Source of the DNA: Streptomyces sp. CB02058
Lineage (GTDB): Bacteria; Actinomycetota; Actinomycetes; Streptomycetales; Streptomycetaceae
Assembly (NCBI RefSeq): GCF_001905505.1
Contig: NZ_LIPG01000002.1
Location: 682,001-746,000 of the forward strand
Reading direction: 5' to 3'
Length of the DNA stretch: 64,000 bases
Shown: positions 45,084 through 53,482 of the stretch, piece by piece
Layout: the number at the start of each line of letters is the position of its first letter
How positions within the stretch are numbered: the first letter of the stretch is position 1
Made by a program: the position numbers and the translations under genes
Notes under the pieces: generated by a model
Database searches by the model: none
Told to the model about the DNA's origin: nothing
What the model saw: the letters and a program-made list of their open reading frames with translations, nothing else

Positions 45084-45470
45084 CGTTTCCTCCCCGTACG
45101 GCGTGCGCACACCGGGCGGTGTGCCGGGGAGGAAAGTAGGAGGACGGTGCATGACAGGGCGTCACCCCGAGGGGCCAACCCCGAGGTGGTACCGGGGTAG
45201 GGGGTGTACGGGGGGCCTGCCGCATCGGCCACCGGGGGACAGCCCCACGTCCGGGGGCCTGCCGCATCGGCCACCGGGGGACAGCCCTACGTCCGGGGCC
45301 CCGGCCGCATCGGCCACCGGGGGGCAGCCCCACGTCCGGGGCCCGGCCGGGAGATTCCGCCGGGTCCGCGCGCGGTTCCCGCTGGGTTTCCGTGCCCCTG
45401 GGGTCCGGGTCAGCCCTCGAGGACCGTTCGCGGGGCCCTGTTCATGCGCGGGGGCCGTCCTGAGGCCCGC
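45084..45470. other. Gene-free interval with a 42-bp minisatellite
   Basis: The first 60 bp carry the hydrolase promoter and RBS. The middle (45211-45337) is a tandem repeat. The remainder is GC-rich without a recognisable gene. The rightward open frame over the repeats encodes a 14-residue periodicity but has no Shine-Dalgarno and is unlikely to be a protein. Confidence 0.6.
45211..45337. repeat. Three tandem copies of a 42-43-bp unit
   Basis: Units start at 45211, 45253 and 45295, each reading GGGGCC(t/c)GCCGCATCGG-like sequence, then CCACCGGGGG and ending CACGTCC or TACGTCC. Copies differ at a few positions. A partial fourth unit (GGGGCCCGGCC) follows. Confidence 0.9.
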
Positions 45471-46151
45471 TCACCCCTCGCCGGGGGCCACCAGCCCCGA
45501 CTCGTACGCGAAGATCACGGCCTGCGCCCGGTCCCGCAGGCCGAGCTTGGCCAGGACCCGGCCGATGTGGGTCTTCACCGTCTGCTCGGCCAGCACCAGC
45601 CGCGCCGCGATCTCCTGGTTCGACAGGCCTCGGGCGATCAGCTCCAGGACCTCCGTCTCACGCGGCGTCAGACCGTTCAGCCGCAGCGCCGGTCCGCCCG
45701 ACGGGGGCGCCGGCCGCTGCCGTGCGAAGTCCGCGATGAGCCGCCGCGTCACGGACGGCGCGAGCAGCGCGTCGCCTGCCGCCACGACCCGCACCGCGGA
45801 GATCAGGTCCGCCGGTGGAGCGTCCTTCAGCAGGAATCCGGACGCCCCGGCGCGCAGCGCCTCGTAGACGTAGTCGTCGACGTCGAAGGTGGTGAGCATC
45901 AGGACCTTCGGCCGGTGCACCACCCCCGGCGGCGGGCTCAACAGCGCGCGGGCGGCGGCCAGTCCGTCCATCTCCGGCATCCGCACATCCATCAGGACGA
46001 CATCCGGGTGCACCGTCCTGCTGACCTCGACACCCTGCCGCCCGTCCGGTGCCTCGCCCACCACGTCGATGTCGCTCTGCGCGGCCAGCAGCGCTGCGAA
46101 CCCGGCCCGCACCATGGCCTGGTCGTCGACGATGATCACGCGGATGGTCAC
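45471..46151 (-). CDS. NarL/LuxR-type response regulator
   Basis: A 226-residue regulator. The receiver domain has IIVDDQAMVRAGF, phosphoacceptor Asp55 in DVVLMDVRMPEMDG, and LLKDAPPADL. The C-terminal LuxR HTH reads LTPRETEVLELIARGLSNQE then IAARLVLAEQTVKTHIGRVL (about 165-205). It overlaps the sensor kinase gene by 4 bp (ATGA) and is its cognate partner. Confidence 0.95.
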   Translation of the reverse strand: MTIRVIIVDDQAMVRAGFAALLAAQSDIDVVGEAPDGRQGVEVSRTVHPDVVLMDVRMPEMDGLAAARALLSPPPGVVHRPKVLMLTTFDVDDYVYEALRAGASGFLLKDAPPADLISAVRVVAAGDALLAPSVTRRLIADFARQRPAPPSGGPALRLNGLTPRETEVLELIARGLSNQEIAARLVLAEQTVKTHIGRVLAKLGLRDRAQAVIFAYESGLVAPGEG

Positions 46152-47527
46152 GGTTCCTCCGGGGCGGGGGGAGCCGGGGACGGCTCGGGCGGTTCGGACT
46201 GCTGGGTCTGTTCGGACGGCGGGAGCGGGAGCCGCGCGGCGACCCGGAAGCCCCCGTCCGGCAGCGGCCCGGTGTCGAGCGTGCCGCCGGTCAACCGTAC
46301 GCGCTCACGCATGCCGACCAGCCCATGTCCCGTCCCCGACGCCTCCAGCGGTGAAACCGGCTCCAGCGCCCCGTCGTTGACCACCAGCACCGTCAGATGA
46401 CCGCCACCCGCCGTGACCGACACCCGGGTCCGCGCGCCCGGCGCGTGCCGCACCACATTGGCCAGCGCCTCCTGCACGATGCGGTACGCGGACAGGTCCA
46501 CCGCCTGCGGCACATCGCCCCGCTCCACCGCGTCCCGCACCTCGGCCGCCATCGACAGCTCGGCCGGGAGGCCCGCCCGTACCGTCGCCTCCACCAGCTG
46601 CTGCACCCGGTCGAGGCCGGGCTGCGGGGCCAGTTCGCCCCGGCTGCCGTCACTGCGCAGCACCGACAGCAGCCTCCGCATCTCGGTCAGCGACTCCCGG
46701 GCACCGGCCGCGATCGACGCGAACTCCGCCTTCGCCTCCTCGGAGAGCCCACCGATCCGGTACGGAGCCGAATCGGCCTGCACCGTGATCACCGACATGT
46801 GGTGCGCGACCACGTCGTGCAGCTCACGGGCGATCCGCGTCCGCTCCTCCAGCAGCGTCCGCTGCGCCCGCTCGGCCTCGCTGATCGTCTCCTGCTCGAC
46901 CAGCATGCGCTGGGCCTCGCTCCGCTCCCGAACGGCCGCCCCGATCACCAGCACCACGGCGCCGAGGACGCAGAGCAGGAGCGCGCCGCCGTCGCTGCGG
47001 GAAGGGGCGACGAGGTGCAGCACCAGCCCGGCCGCGCCCGTCGCCAGCCATACGCCGATCACGGTCCGCCGGGTCTCCCGCAGCCCGAGAGCCAGCAGCA
47101 CGAAGAGATAGCCGGTGATGACCGGCGGGGGCCACGGCCAGATGTTGCCCGGCAGCTCGGGGCGGCCCAGCAGGACCACGGCGCCCAGGATGTCCGCGGC
47201 GAAGACGATCCACCAGGCCTGGAGCGGCCGGTGCGCCAGCATCAGCAGGGGCGCGGCCTGCCCGACCGCCAGGGCCGCGGCGATCCCGCCGGGCACCCCG
47301 TAGTCGTTGGTGAGGATCTGGATCGTGACGGGGACGAAGACGCCCGTCAGCGCGAGCACGGCGGCGTAGGGCAGCAGGCGCAGCCAGAGCCTCGGGGACT
47401 CCGCGAGCAGGGGTGTCGGCGGGTGGGACGGGTGGGACAGCCCGTGGGCGAGCTCGCGCAGATTGCGGCGGGCGGCGCTCAGCAGACCGTCGGCGGGCGG
47501 CGGTGGCCCGATGGGGGATGAGGTCAT
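46148..47527 (-). CDS. NarL-type sensor histidine kinase
   Basis: A 459-residue membrane kinase. Five or six N-terminal helices (about 48-198) precede HisKA_3 with ERTRIARELHDVVAHHMSV, phosphoacceptor His237. The ATPase has LANVVRHAPGARTRV (N box) and GTGHGLVGMRERV (G box), so it is intact. ATG 47527 (MTSSPIGPPPP) starts before the first helix; the open frame continues through the 39-bp repeats to 47704 as repetitive sequence, which I judge non-coding. Together with the coupled regulator it forms a two-component system of unknown signal. Confidence 0.92.
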   Translation of the reverse strand: MTSSPIGPPPPADGLLSAARRNLRELAHGLSHPSHPPTPLLAESPRLWLRLLPYAAVLALTGVFVPVTIQILTNDYGVPGGIAAALAVGQAAPLLMLAHRPLQAWWIVFAADILGAVVLLGRPELPGNIWPWPPPVITGYLFVLLALGLRETRRTVIGVWLATGAAGLVLHLVAPSRSDGGALLLCVLGAVVLVIGAAVRERSEAQRMLVEQETISEAERAQRTLLEERTRIARELHDVVAHHMSVITVQADSAPYRIGGLSEEAKAEFASIAAGARESLTEMRRLLSVLRSDGSRGELAPQPGLDRVQQLVEATVRAGLPAELSMAAEVRDAVERGDVPQAVDLSAYRIVQEALANVVRHAPGARTRVSVTAGGGHLTVLVVNDGALEPVSPLEASGTGHGLVGMRERVRLTGGTLDTGPLPDGGFRVAARLPLPPSEQTQQSEPPEPSPAPPAPEEP

Positions 47528-47605
47528 GATCGGGCCAGGGTAGGCACGGAGCGCACGCCGTGGCGTCATACCGGGGGGGTGGACCACGGGCACCCGCCTC
47601 GTACT

Positions 47606-47699
47606 CCGGTACGGGTCGGTGGGCCGCGGGCCTTGCGTGGTTTTCCGGTACGGGTCGGTGGGCCGCGGGCCTCGGGTGGTTTTCCGGTGCGGGTCGGTG
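47606..47699. repeat. 39-bp tandem repeat upstream of the sensor kinase
   Basis: Two full copies (47606-47644 and 47645-47683) of a unit starting CCGGTACGGGTCGG and ending GTGGTTTT, plus a 16-bp partial copy. It lies between the kinase gene and the DUF4429 gene stop, so the kinase promoter must lie in or near it. Confidence 0.9.
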
Positions 47700-47700
47700 C

Positions 47701-48627
47701 TCACAGCTCGGCGAGCAGCTCCGCCTTCTTCGCGCTGTACTCCGCGTCCGTCACCAGACCCGCCTGGTGCAGATCGCCGAGGTGGCGTATCCGCTCGGCG
47801 ATGTCCGCCGGATCGCGCCGCGCCCCGCCCACCGGGACGGCGGCGGTCACGACGGGCACGGACTGGGTCCTGCGGACGGTCTCCAGGACGGCCGCCGCGA
47901 AGGGCAGCGACTCGTGCACGGGTCCGTACCCCAGGCCGAACACCACGGCGGCGGGGTCCTGGTCCGGCTGGACCCGCCGGGCGACCGGAAGGACGGCGCC
48001 CTGCGCCGGGTCCTGACCGGGACAGTCCTCAAGGGACTCCGCTGCCGCGCCGCGCGGCAGGAGCCGGAGATACCCCTCGAAGGCATCGGGCGAACGCCAC
48101 TCGATCCCGCCGAGCTCCGCCACGGGGAACGACTGGTCGCCGGACTTCCACTTCGCGCTGGAGGCGCCCGTCCAGAACCAGCGGAAGGAGACGAACCGCC
48201 CGTCGAAGCCCGCCCGGCCGTCGTAGGCCTTGAAGTGCATCGGGGGCTCGGGGGCCGTCACCAGGAAGCGCTCGGCGGGCAGGGACGCCTCGTCCCCGAG
48301 GAGGGCGCGCAGCTCGTCGGCGTAGTAGTCGGCGAGTGTCTCGCTCTCGGCCGGAAGCACCAGGCGGTAGGGGTCGCAGCTCTCCTTGAGCTGTCCGTCC
48401 GCGGCCTCCAGCAGCGGATCGGCCCCGGGTCTCGGCACCGCGTGAAGGACCACCGTGCCCCGCTTGCCGGGGGTCAGCGTCACCGACGACAGCGCCGCAT
48501 ACGGGATGCGGCGTTCGCGCAGACTCTGGAAGAGCCTCGGCGCGCGGATTCCCCGTTCGAAGCGGATGAGCACGGAGTCGGTGTCGAACTCCCAGGTGGC
48601 ATGAATTCCGGCCAGCACATCACCCAT
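47701..48627 (-). CDS. DUF4429 protein with C-terminal SHOCT motif
   Basis: A 308-residue soluble protein. Two DUF4429 repeats are visible: WEFDTDSVLIRFERGIRAPR with YAALSSVTLTPGKRGTVVLH, and MHFKAYDGRAGFDGRFVSFR with VAELGGIEWRSPDAFEGYLR. The last 30 residues (IRHLGDLHQAGLVTDAEYSA, then KKAELLAEL) are a SHOCT helix pair. The family has a PH-like fold and unknown role. ATG 48627 starts at MGDVLAGIHATWEFD. Confidence 0.88.
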   Translation of the reverse strand: MGDVLAGIHATWEFDTDSVLIRFERGIRAPRLFQSLRERRIPYAALSSVTLTPGKRGTVVLHAVPRPGADPLLEAADGQLKESCDPYRLVLPAESETLADYYADELRALLGDEASLPAERFLVTAPEPPMHFKAYDGRAGFDGRFVSFRWFWTGASSAKWKSGDQSFPVAELGGIEWRSPDAFEGYLRLLPRGAAAESLEDCPGQDPAQGAVLPVARRVQPDQDPAAVVFGLGYGPVHESLPFAAAVLETVRRTQSVPVVTAAVPVGGARRDPADIAERIRHLGDLHQAGLVTDAEYSAKKAELLAEL

Positions 48628-48700
48628 GTGCCTCATCGTATGTGGCACAGCCTCGCACGTCCCCCTTCGGTACAGGCGCAATCGGGCAGACCGTTCGCCG

Positions 48701-48736
48701 CTCTCTACGCGCGTCCGGCGTCTCTCTACGCGCGTC
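48701..48736. repeat. Short direct repeat CTCTCTACGCGCGTC
   Basis: The 15-mer occurs at 48701-48715 and 48722-48736 (21-bp period) between two leftward genes. It may be a remnant of slippage. Confidence 0.7.
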
Positions 48737-48746
48737 AGGTCTCCGG

Positions 48747-49946
48747 CTACCCGGAAATCTCCCGGTGGCACGCGAGATCGCTGCTCGCGCACGTGACCGA
48801 GTCGTACGCACCCACGCCGATCGCGGCGAAGTTGTCCAGGCTCTCCGTGCCCGGCTCGAAATAGCCGCTGTGCCCGATGGCGCCGCTCGCCGACACGATC
48901 CGCGCCCCGAAGGACGGATCGACCGGATCGGCGCCGTGGCCCAGCCCGCCGACCTCCATGTTCGGCACCTCCGCGATCCAGTCGTCGCTGTCCCGCATCG
49001 CCCACACCCTGGCCCTGGTGTGCAGGGCGCCGGCACTGTCCGCCCGCATCCCCGGGCTGCCCGCGACCGCGATGTCGGACACCCTCGTCGGCAGGTCGTG
49101 CGCGGCCACGCCGCACAGCACGGAGCCGTAGCTGTGGCAGAACAGCGAGACGTCCGAGGTGCCGGGCAGCGCCTCCAGAAGCGCGTTCAGCCGCACCGCT
49201 CCTTCCGACGCCAGTCCGCCCAGCACGGCGTCCATCCCGATGCCGACCGGCGTCGTGTAGTCGGCCCACGCGATGACCGCCGTGTGCGAAGCGGGGCGCG
49301 CCGAGCGCTCCGCCTCGTACAGCGACCGCGCCATGCCGACCGGCGCCGCGTTCTCCTTGGCGCCGGTGCGCTCCAGCGTCAGCAGATTCGTGTCGACCCC
49401 CGGCACGACCACGGAGATCCGGTCGGCCCGGTCGAGGTCGCCGAAGACCTCGGCGGCCCGGCCCCGGCCCGAGGGATCGAAGGTGAGGATCTGCCGGTCA
49501 CCGGCGAGCAGGGACCGGAAGCGCGCCAGCCGCTGCGCGGCCTGATGGCGCCCGTCCGGTGAGAGCCGCGTGTCCTGGGTCCGCTGCTCCTCGGCCGTCT
49601 CGGCCTGCGCGAGGGCGTGCCGGTTGGCCCGGTAACGCAGCTCCACCGGCGCGCCGTTGAGATTCCCCACCACGAGCGGGTACTTGTCGGCGAGCGCCAC
49701 CTGCTGGCCCGCCGTGAGCGCCGTGAAGAAGTGGGCCAGCCGGGAGGCGGGGGCGCCCACGTCCGGGAGAGCGTGACCCGCTATCCGGTCCTTCGCCCAG
49801 GACGCGAGCGCGACCTCGCGCGGCGCGGCGGAGTGCTGGTGGCGCACGGCGGTCCAGCCGGTGGTCGCCAGCATCACGAACACGACCGCGATGGCGAGCA
49901 GGGCGCGCCATGCGGTGAGGGTGGGGGAGGAGTCGAAGGAAGTCAC
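48747..49946 (-). CDS. Membrane-anchored alpha/beta hydrolase (DUF1023), paralogue
   Basis: A 399-residue protein with an N-terminal helix (AWRALLAIAVVFVMLATTG). It shares with the protein at 44040 the blocks VVGNLNGAPVELRYRANRHA, QILTFDPSGRGRAAEVFGDL, YTTPVGIGMDAVLGGLASEG, LFCHSYGSVLCGVAAHDL and GGLGHGADPVDPSFGARI. An insert around residues 120-145 (ETAEEQRTQDTRLSPDGR) is specific to this copy. The two paralogues flank the two-component system. Starts at GTG 49946. Confidence 0.88.
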   Translation of the reverse strand: MTSFDSSPTLTAWRALLAIAVVFVMLATTGWTAVRHQHSAAPREVALASWAKDRIAGHALPDVGAPASRLAHFFTALTAGQQVALADKYPLVVGNLNGAPVELRYRANRHALAQAETAEEQRTQDTRLSPDGRHQAAQRLARFRSLLAGDRQILTFDPSGRGRAAEVFGDLDRADRISVVVPGVDTNLLTLERTGAKENAAPVGMARSLYEAERSARPASHTAVIAWADYTTPVGIGMDAVLGGLASEGAVRLNALLEALPGTSDVSLFCHSYGSVLCGVAAHDLPTRVSDIAVAGSPGMRADSAGALHTRARVWAMRDSDDWIAEVPNMEVGGLGHGADPVDPSFGARIVSASGAIGHSGYFEPGTESLDNFAAIGVGAYDSVTCASSDLACHREISG

Positions 49947-50182
49947 TGCGCCCCACCCTAGGAGACGCGAACCTGAGGTCGTCGCAGGGGTGACACGGAT
50001 CACTCGACCGCGGGGAATTGACCCCCCGTCTCTTACGCTCCGTGTGCGCCGGATCCACACTCAGGCGTCCGTGGCGCCGATTCGATGTCCGAAATGACCG
50101 TATCGGCCCGGGCGTTGTGAGTTCGGCCATGGGGGAGCCGTGAGGGGTGCGGCACACCTGTGCGGTTCACGTAAGAACGTGC

Positions 50183-50851
50183 CTACGCGGCGCGCCAGTT
50201 CCTCGAGAGCGCAGGTCCGAGGTGGTCCAGGTGGAGTTCGGTCATCGCCCTGAGCTCCTTCGCGCCCGCGTCCTTGCGCCGTCCCCACAGCTGTCCGCTC
50301 AGCCGCATCACTCCGGAGAAGGCGGCCACGGCGACCCGGGGGCGCGGGTCCGCCTCGACGTCCAGCCCCTCACGCTCCGCGATCAGCAGGGCGATCTGCT
50401 GCTCCAGTCCGATGTTGCGCCGGATGTGGGCGGAGAGCAGGGCCGGGGTCGATTCGATCATGCGATAGGTGCGGATCTGGAGCTCGATCACGGCCTCGTC
50501 GCCGATCTCCGCGGCCATCCCGTCCCAGGCGTCGGCGACGGCCCTGCGCATTGCCTCGAAAGGGGCCTCTGCCGCGGGACGTTGACGCAACTCCGCGAGG
50601 AACCGCGCGTCCACCGCGTCCTGTACGGCGAAGGCGGTGGCCTCCTTGTTCACGAAGTAGCGGAAGAAGGTGCGCTGGGAGACCCCGACGGCCTCGACGA
50701 TCTCGTCGACGGTGGTCCGGTCGTACCCCTGTGTGGTGAAGAGCCTGAGGGCGGCGTGCAGCAGGGCCTCACGGGTGCGTTGCTTCTTGCGCTCACGCAA
50801 TCCGACCCGGGTCCCTGCGAAGGGGGCCCCGGATGTCTGCCTGCGTGTCAC
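50183..50851 (-). CDS. TetR family regulator
   Basis: A 222-residue TetR repressor. The HTH is RKKQRTREALLHAALRLFTT, QGYDRTTVDEIVEAVGVSQR and TFFRYFVNKEATAFAVQDAV. The C-terminal domain is of the MftR-like type with IELQIRTYRMIESTPALLSA. It is divergent from an EmrB-type efflux gene with palindromic ACTGTC sites between them, so drug-responsive repression of the pump is the likely role. GTG start at 50851. Confidence 0.92.
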   Translation of the reverse strand: MTRRQTSGAPFAGTRVGLRERKKQRTREALLHAALRLFTTQGYDRTTVDEIVEAVGVSQRTFFRYFVNKEATAFAVQDAVDARFLAELRQRPAAEAPFEAMRRAVADAWDGMAAEIGDEAVIELQIRTYRMIESTPALLSAHIRRNIGLEQQIALLIAEREGLDVEADPRPRVAVAAFSGVMRLSGQLWGRRKDAGAKELRAMTELHLDHLGPALSRNWRAA

Positions 50852-50905
50852 GTGCCGGACCTCTTTTCGCGGTTTTTACCTGACCAGCCTACCTGTGATC
50901 TACGT

Positions 50906-50952
50906 GACAGTTACTGTCGCGTGAATTGGTTAGTCAACTGTCAGCGACTGTC
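50906..50952. promoter_or_regulatory. TetR operator region: GACAGTTACTGTC plus two ACTGTC repeats
   Basis: GACAGTTACTGTC (50906-50918) is a perfect 6-bp-arm palindrome, and ACTGTC recurs at 50937 and 50947. They lie between the divergent tetR and efflux genes and probably overlap both promoters. Confidence 0.7.
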
Positions 50953-50966
50953 ATAACGTCCTGTCC

Positions 50967-52577
50967 ATGACTAGTCAGACCACTGTCGAAAAGGCGCCGC
51001 GGGAGCCTGAAGACACCCTTGTTCCCGCACCGGCGAAGGGGCTGCGCGGCCACCCGTGGCTGACGCTCTTCGCCGTGGCCATCGGCGTGATGATGGTGGC
51101 GCTCGACGGCACGATCGTCGCGATCGCCAACCCCGCGATCCAGCAGGACCTCGGGGCGTCGCTCGCCGACGTCCAGTGGATCACCAACGGCTACATGCTC
51201 GCCCTCGCGGTCTCCCTGATCACCGCGGGCAAGCTCGGCGACCGCTTCGGCCACCGCCAGACCTTCCTGATAGGGATCGCGGGTTTCGCCGCCGCGTCGG
51301 CGGCCATCGGCCTCTCCGACAGCGTCGCCCTGGTGATCGTCTTCCGCGTGCTCCAGGGCCTCTTCGGCGCCCTGCTGATGCCTGCGGCGCTCGGACTGCT
51401 GCGCGCCACCTTCCCCGCCGAGAAGCTGAACATGGCGATCGGCATCTGGGGCATGGTGATCGGCGCCTCGACCGCGGGCGGACCGATCCTCGGCGGTGTG
51501 CTCGTGGAGCACGTCAGCTGGCAGTCCGTCTTCTTCATCAACGTGCCGGTCGGTGTGATCGCGCTCCTCTTCGGCCTCGTGATCCTCAAGGACCACCGCG
51601 CCGAGAACGCGCCGAAGTCCTTCGACATCGGCGGCATCGTGCTGCTGTCACAGGCGATGTTCTGCCTGATCTGGGCGCTGATCAAGGGCTCCGAGTGGGG
51701 CTGGGGCGACTGGAAGACGCTCGGGTTCCTCGGTGCCGCGCTCGTCCTGTTCTTCGTGTTCGCGCTCTCCCAGAAGAACGTCCGCGAGCCGCTCATCCCG
51801 CTGACGATGTTCCGCTCCCTGCCGCTGTCGGCCGGTGTGGTCCTGATGGTGCTGATGGCGTTCGCCTTCATGGGCGGCCTGTTCTTCGTCACCTTCTATC
51901 TCCAGAACGTGCACGGCATGAGCCCGGTGGACAGCGGTCTGCACCTGCTGCCGCTGACCGGGATGATGATCGTCGGCTCGCCGCTCGCCGGCGCCGCCAT
52001 CACGAAGTTCGGCCCGCGCGTGCCGCTGGTCGGCGGCATGGTGTCCGTCGCGATCGCCATGTTCGGCATGTCGCAGCTGACCATCGGCACCGGGACGCTG
52101 ACGATGTCGCTCTGGTTCGCGCTCCTCGGGTTCGGCCTCGCGCCGGTCATGGTCGGCGCCACCGAGGTCATCGTGGGCAACGCCCCGATGGAGCTCTCCG
52201 GCGTCGCGGGCGGTCTCCAGCAGGCCGCCATGCAGGTCGGCGGCAGCCTCGGTACGGCCGTCCTGGGAGCCGTCATGGCCGCCCAGGTCGACGCCAAGCT
52301 CGACGACAACTGGAAGGCCGCGGAGCTCCCGCCGGTCGACGCGGCGCAGCTGGACCAGGCGTCCTCCGCCATCAAGGTCGGTATGCCGCCGATCGCGCCG
52401 GGGACCCCGCCGGAGCTCGCGGTGAAGATCACGGACGTCGCCCATGACACGTTCGTGTCGGGCATGAGCTCCGCCTTCATGGTCGCGGGCATCGTCGCCG
52501 TGGTCGCGGCCCTCGTCGCCACGCTCACCAAGCGCGGCGCGAACGCCGAGGCCGGGATGGGCGCAGGGCACATCTGA
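50967..52577 (+). CDS. MFS multidrug exporter, DHA2 (EmrB/QacA) family
   Basis: A 536-residue, 14-helix transporter. Motif D1-type DGTIVAIANPAIQQDLGAS, motif A GKLGDRFGHRQTFLIG (about 90), and motif C GIWGMVIGASTAGGPILGG are present. It exports drugs by proton antiport. A C-terminal soluble insert with many Pro/Ala (KVGMPPIAPGTPPEL) precedes the last helix. Regulated in all likelihood by the divergent TetR. Confidence 0.94.
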   Translation: MTSQTTVEKAPREPEDTLVPAPAKGLRGHPWLTLFAVAIGVMMVALDGTIVAIANPAIQQDLGASLADVQWITNGYMLALAVSLITAGKLGDRFGHRQTFLIGIAGFAAASAAIGLSDSVALVIVFRVLQGLFGALLMPAALGLLRATFPAEKLNMAIGIWGMVIGASTAGGPILGGVLVEHVSWQSVFFINVPVGVIALLFGLVILKDHRAENAPKSFDIGGIVLLSQAMFCLIWALIKGSEWGWGDWKTLGFLGAALVLFFVFALSQKNVREPLIPLTMFRSLPLSAGVVLMVLMAFAFMGGLFFVTFYLQNVHGMSPVDSGLHLLPLTGMMIVGSPLAGAAITKFGPRVPLVGGMVSVAIAMFGMSQLTIGTGTLTMSLWFALLGFGLAPVMVGATEVIVGNAPMELSGVAGGLQQAAMQVGGSLGTAVLGAVMAAQVDAKLDDNWKAAELPPVDAAQLDQASSAIKVGMPPIAPGTPPELAVKITDVAHDTFVSGMSSAFMVAGIVAVVAALVATLTKRGANAEAGMGAGHI

Positions 52578-52631
52578 CCCCTCGGCCGCCCCCGGCACAC
52601 CGCCGGGAGTAACGCGTCAACACAGCGCACC

Positions 52632-52667
52632 CGACAGCCCCGCCGGACGGTACCGGCGGGGCTGTCG
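52632..52667 (+). terminator. Terminator after the efflux gene
   Basis: CGACAGCCCCGCCGG (52632-52646) pairs perfectly with CCGGCGGGGCTGTCG (52653-52667), 15 bp, with a 6-nt loop. Confidence 0.9.
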
Positions 52668-52775
52668 CCTATCAGGGTGGTCCGCTCCCCGGCCCCTTCC
52701 CCGTACGCTCCGGCGCAGGTCAGAGTGCGGACATGGCGAGTCGTCCGGCTCGCCCGACCACGGGGGTTCATCACC

Positions 52776-53204
52776 ATGCGTACGACCGTTCTCGCCGCCG
52801 CCCTGGCGGCCACCGCACTCGTCCCGGCCACCGCCCCGGCCTCCGGCGCCGCGCCGGGCACCGACCACCGGCACACGGGCCAGGAACGCACCCGCAGCGC
52901 GCCGCACTCCCCTCCGAAGGGGCTCGCGCCGTGCGGGGCGGGGCAGCTCTGCCTCTGGGCGGAACCCGACTTCACCGGGGCCGCCCAGGTCCACGAGCTG
53001 TCCGGCGTCGACATCGAGAGCTGCGTCCCGCTGCCGGCCGGCCGCCACGCCCAGGCACTCGTCAACCGCACCGGGCGGCCCGTCACCACCTACCAGTCCG
53101 CCGAGTGCGCCGAGACCGGCGAATTCGAGACGTACCCGGGCGGGGGTACCTGGGTGCCCCGGTCGCCCTACACGGTGCGGGCATTCAAGATCTGGGAGAG
53201 CTGA
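52776..53204 (+). CDS. Secreted peptidase inhibitor family I36 protein
   Basis: A 142-residue exported protein. The signal peptide MRTTVLAAALAATALVPATA ends near ASG-AA. The mature part has CGAGQLCLWAEPDFTGAAQV (about 50-69), CVPLPAGRHAQALVNRTGRP and CAETGEFETYPGGGTWVP, the Greek-key I36/SMI pattern with four cysteines. Such proteins may inhibit extracellular metalloproteases. No strong ribosome-binding site is apparent. Confidence 0.85.
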   Translation: MRTTVLAAALAATALVPATAPASGAAPGTDHRHTGQERTRSAPHSPPKGLAPCGAGQLCLWAEPDFTGAAQVHELSGVDIESCVPLPAGRHAQALVNRTGRPVTTYQSAECAETGEFETYPGGGTWVPRSPYTVRAFKIWES

Positions 53205-53404
53205 GGGGGTAGGACCGCGTCCGGCCCGCCTGCGGGCAGGCGGCGCGCCGGTTCGGTCCTGCGGGCGCGTGCGGCGCGCTGAGTGGTTTGCAGGGCGCCG
53301 GGCCGGTCCTGCGGGTGCGTGCCTCGCCCCGGGCCCCCAGGCAGGCCCGGCTCCGGGCCGAGCGTCCTGCGGGTGCCGCGCCGCCCGGCCCGGGGCCGGG
53401 AACG

Positions 53405-53444
53405 CCGGAGGGCGGCAGGGCCGTGAAGCCCTGCCGCCCTCCGG
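53405..53444 (-). terminator. Terminator of aceE
   Basis: CCGGAGGGCGGCAGGGC (53405-53421) and GCCCTGCCGCCCTCCGG (53428-53444) form a perfect 17-bp stem with a 6-nt loop, 38 bp past the aceE stop in its direction. Confidence 0.92.
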
Positions 53445-53482
53445 GCGCTCTCCCGCCGCTCTCCCGCGGGACCGCGTGTTCC

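Noticed and set aside
45204-46400. Rightward open frame over the 42-bp repeats and the response regulator gene
   Set aside because: It is antisense to a clear response regulator and has no RBS or protein-like composition outside the repeat.
47528-47704. N-terminal extension of the sensor kinase through the 39-bp repeats
   Set aside because: It is a 13-residue periodic Arg/Pro-rich stretch with no RBS upstream, while ATG 47527 lies just before a normal membrane domain.
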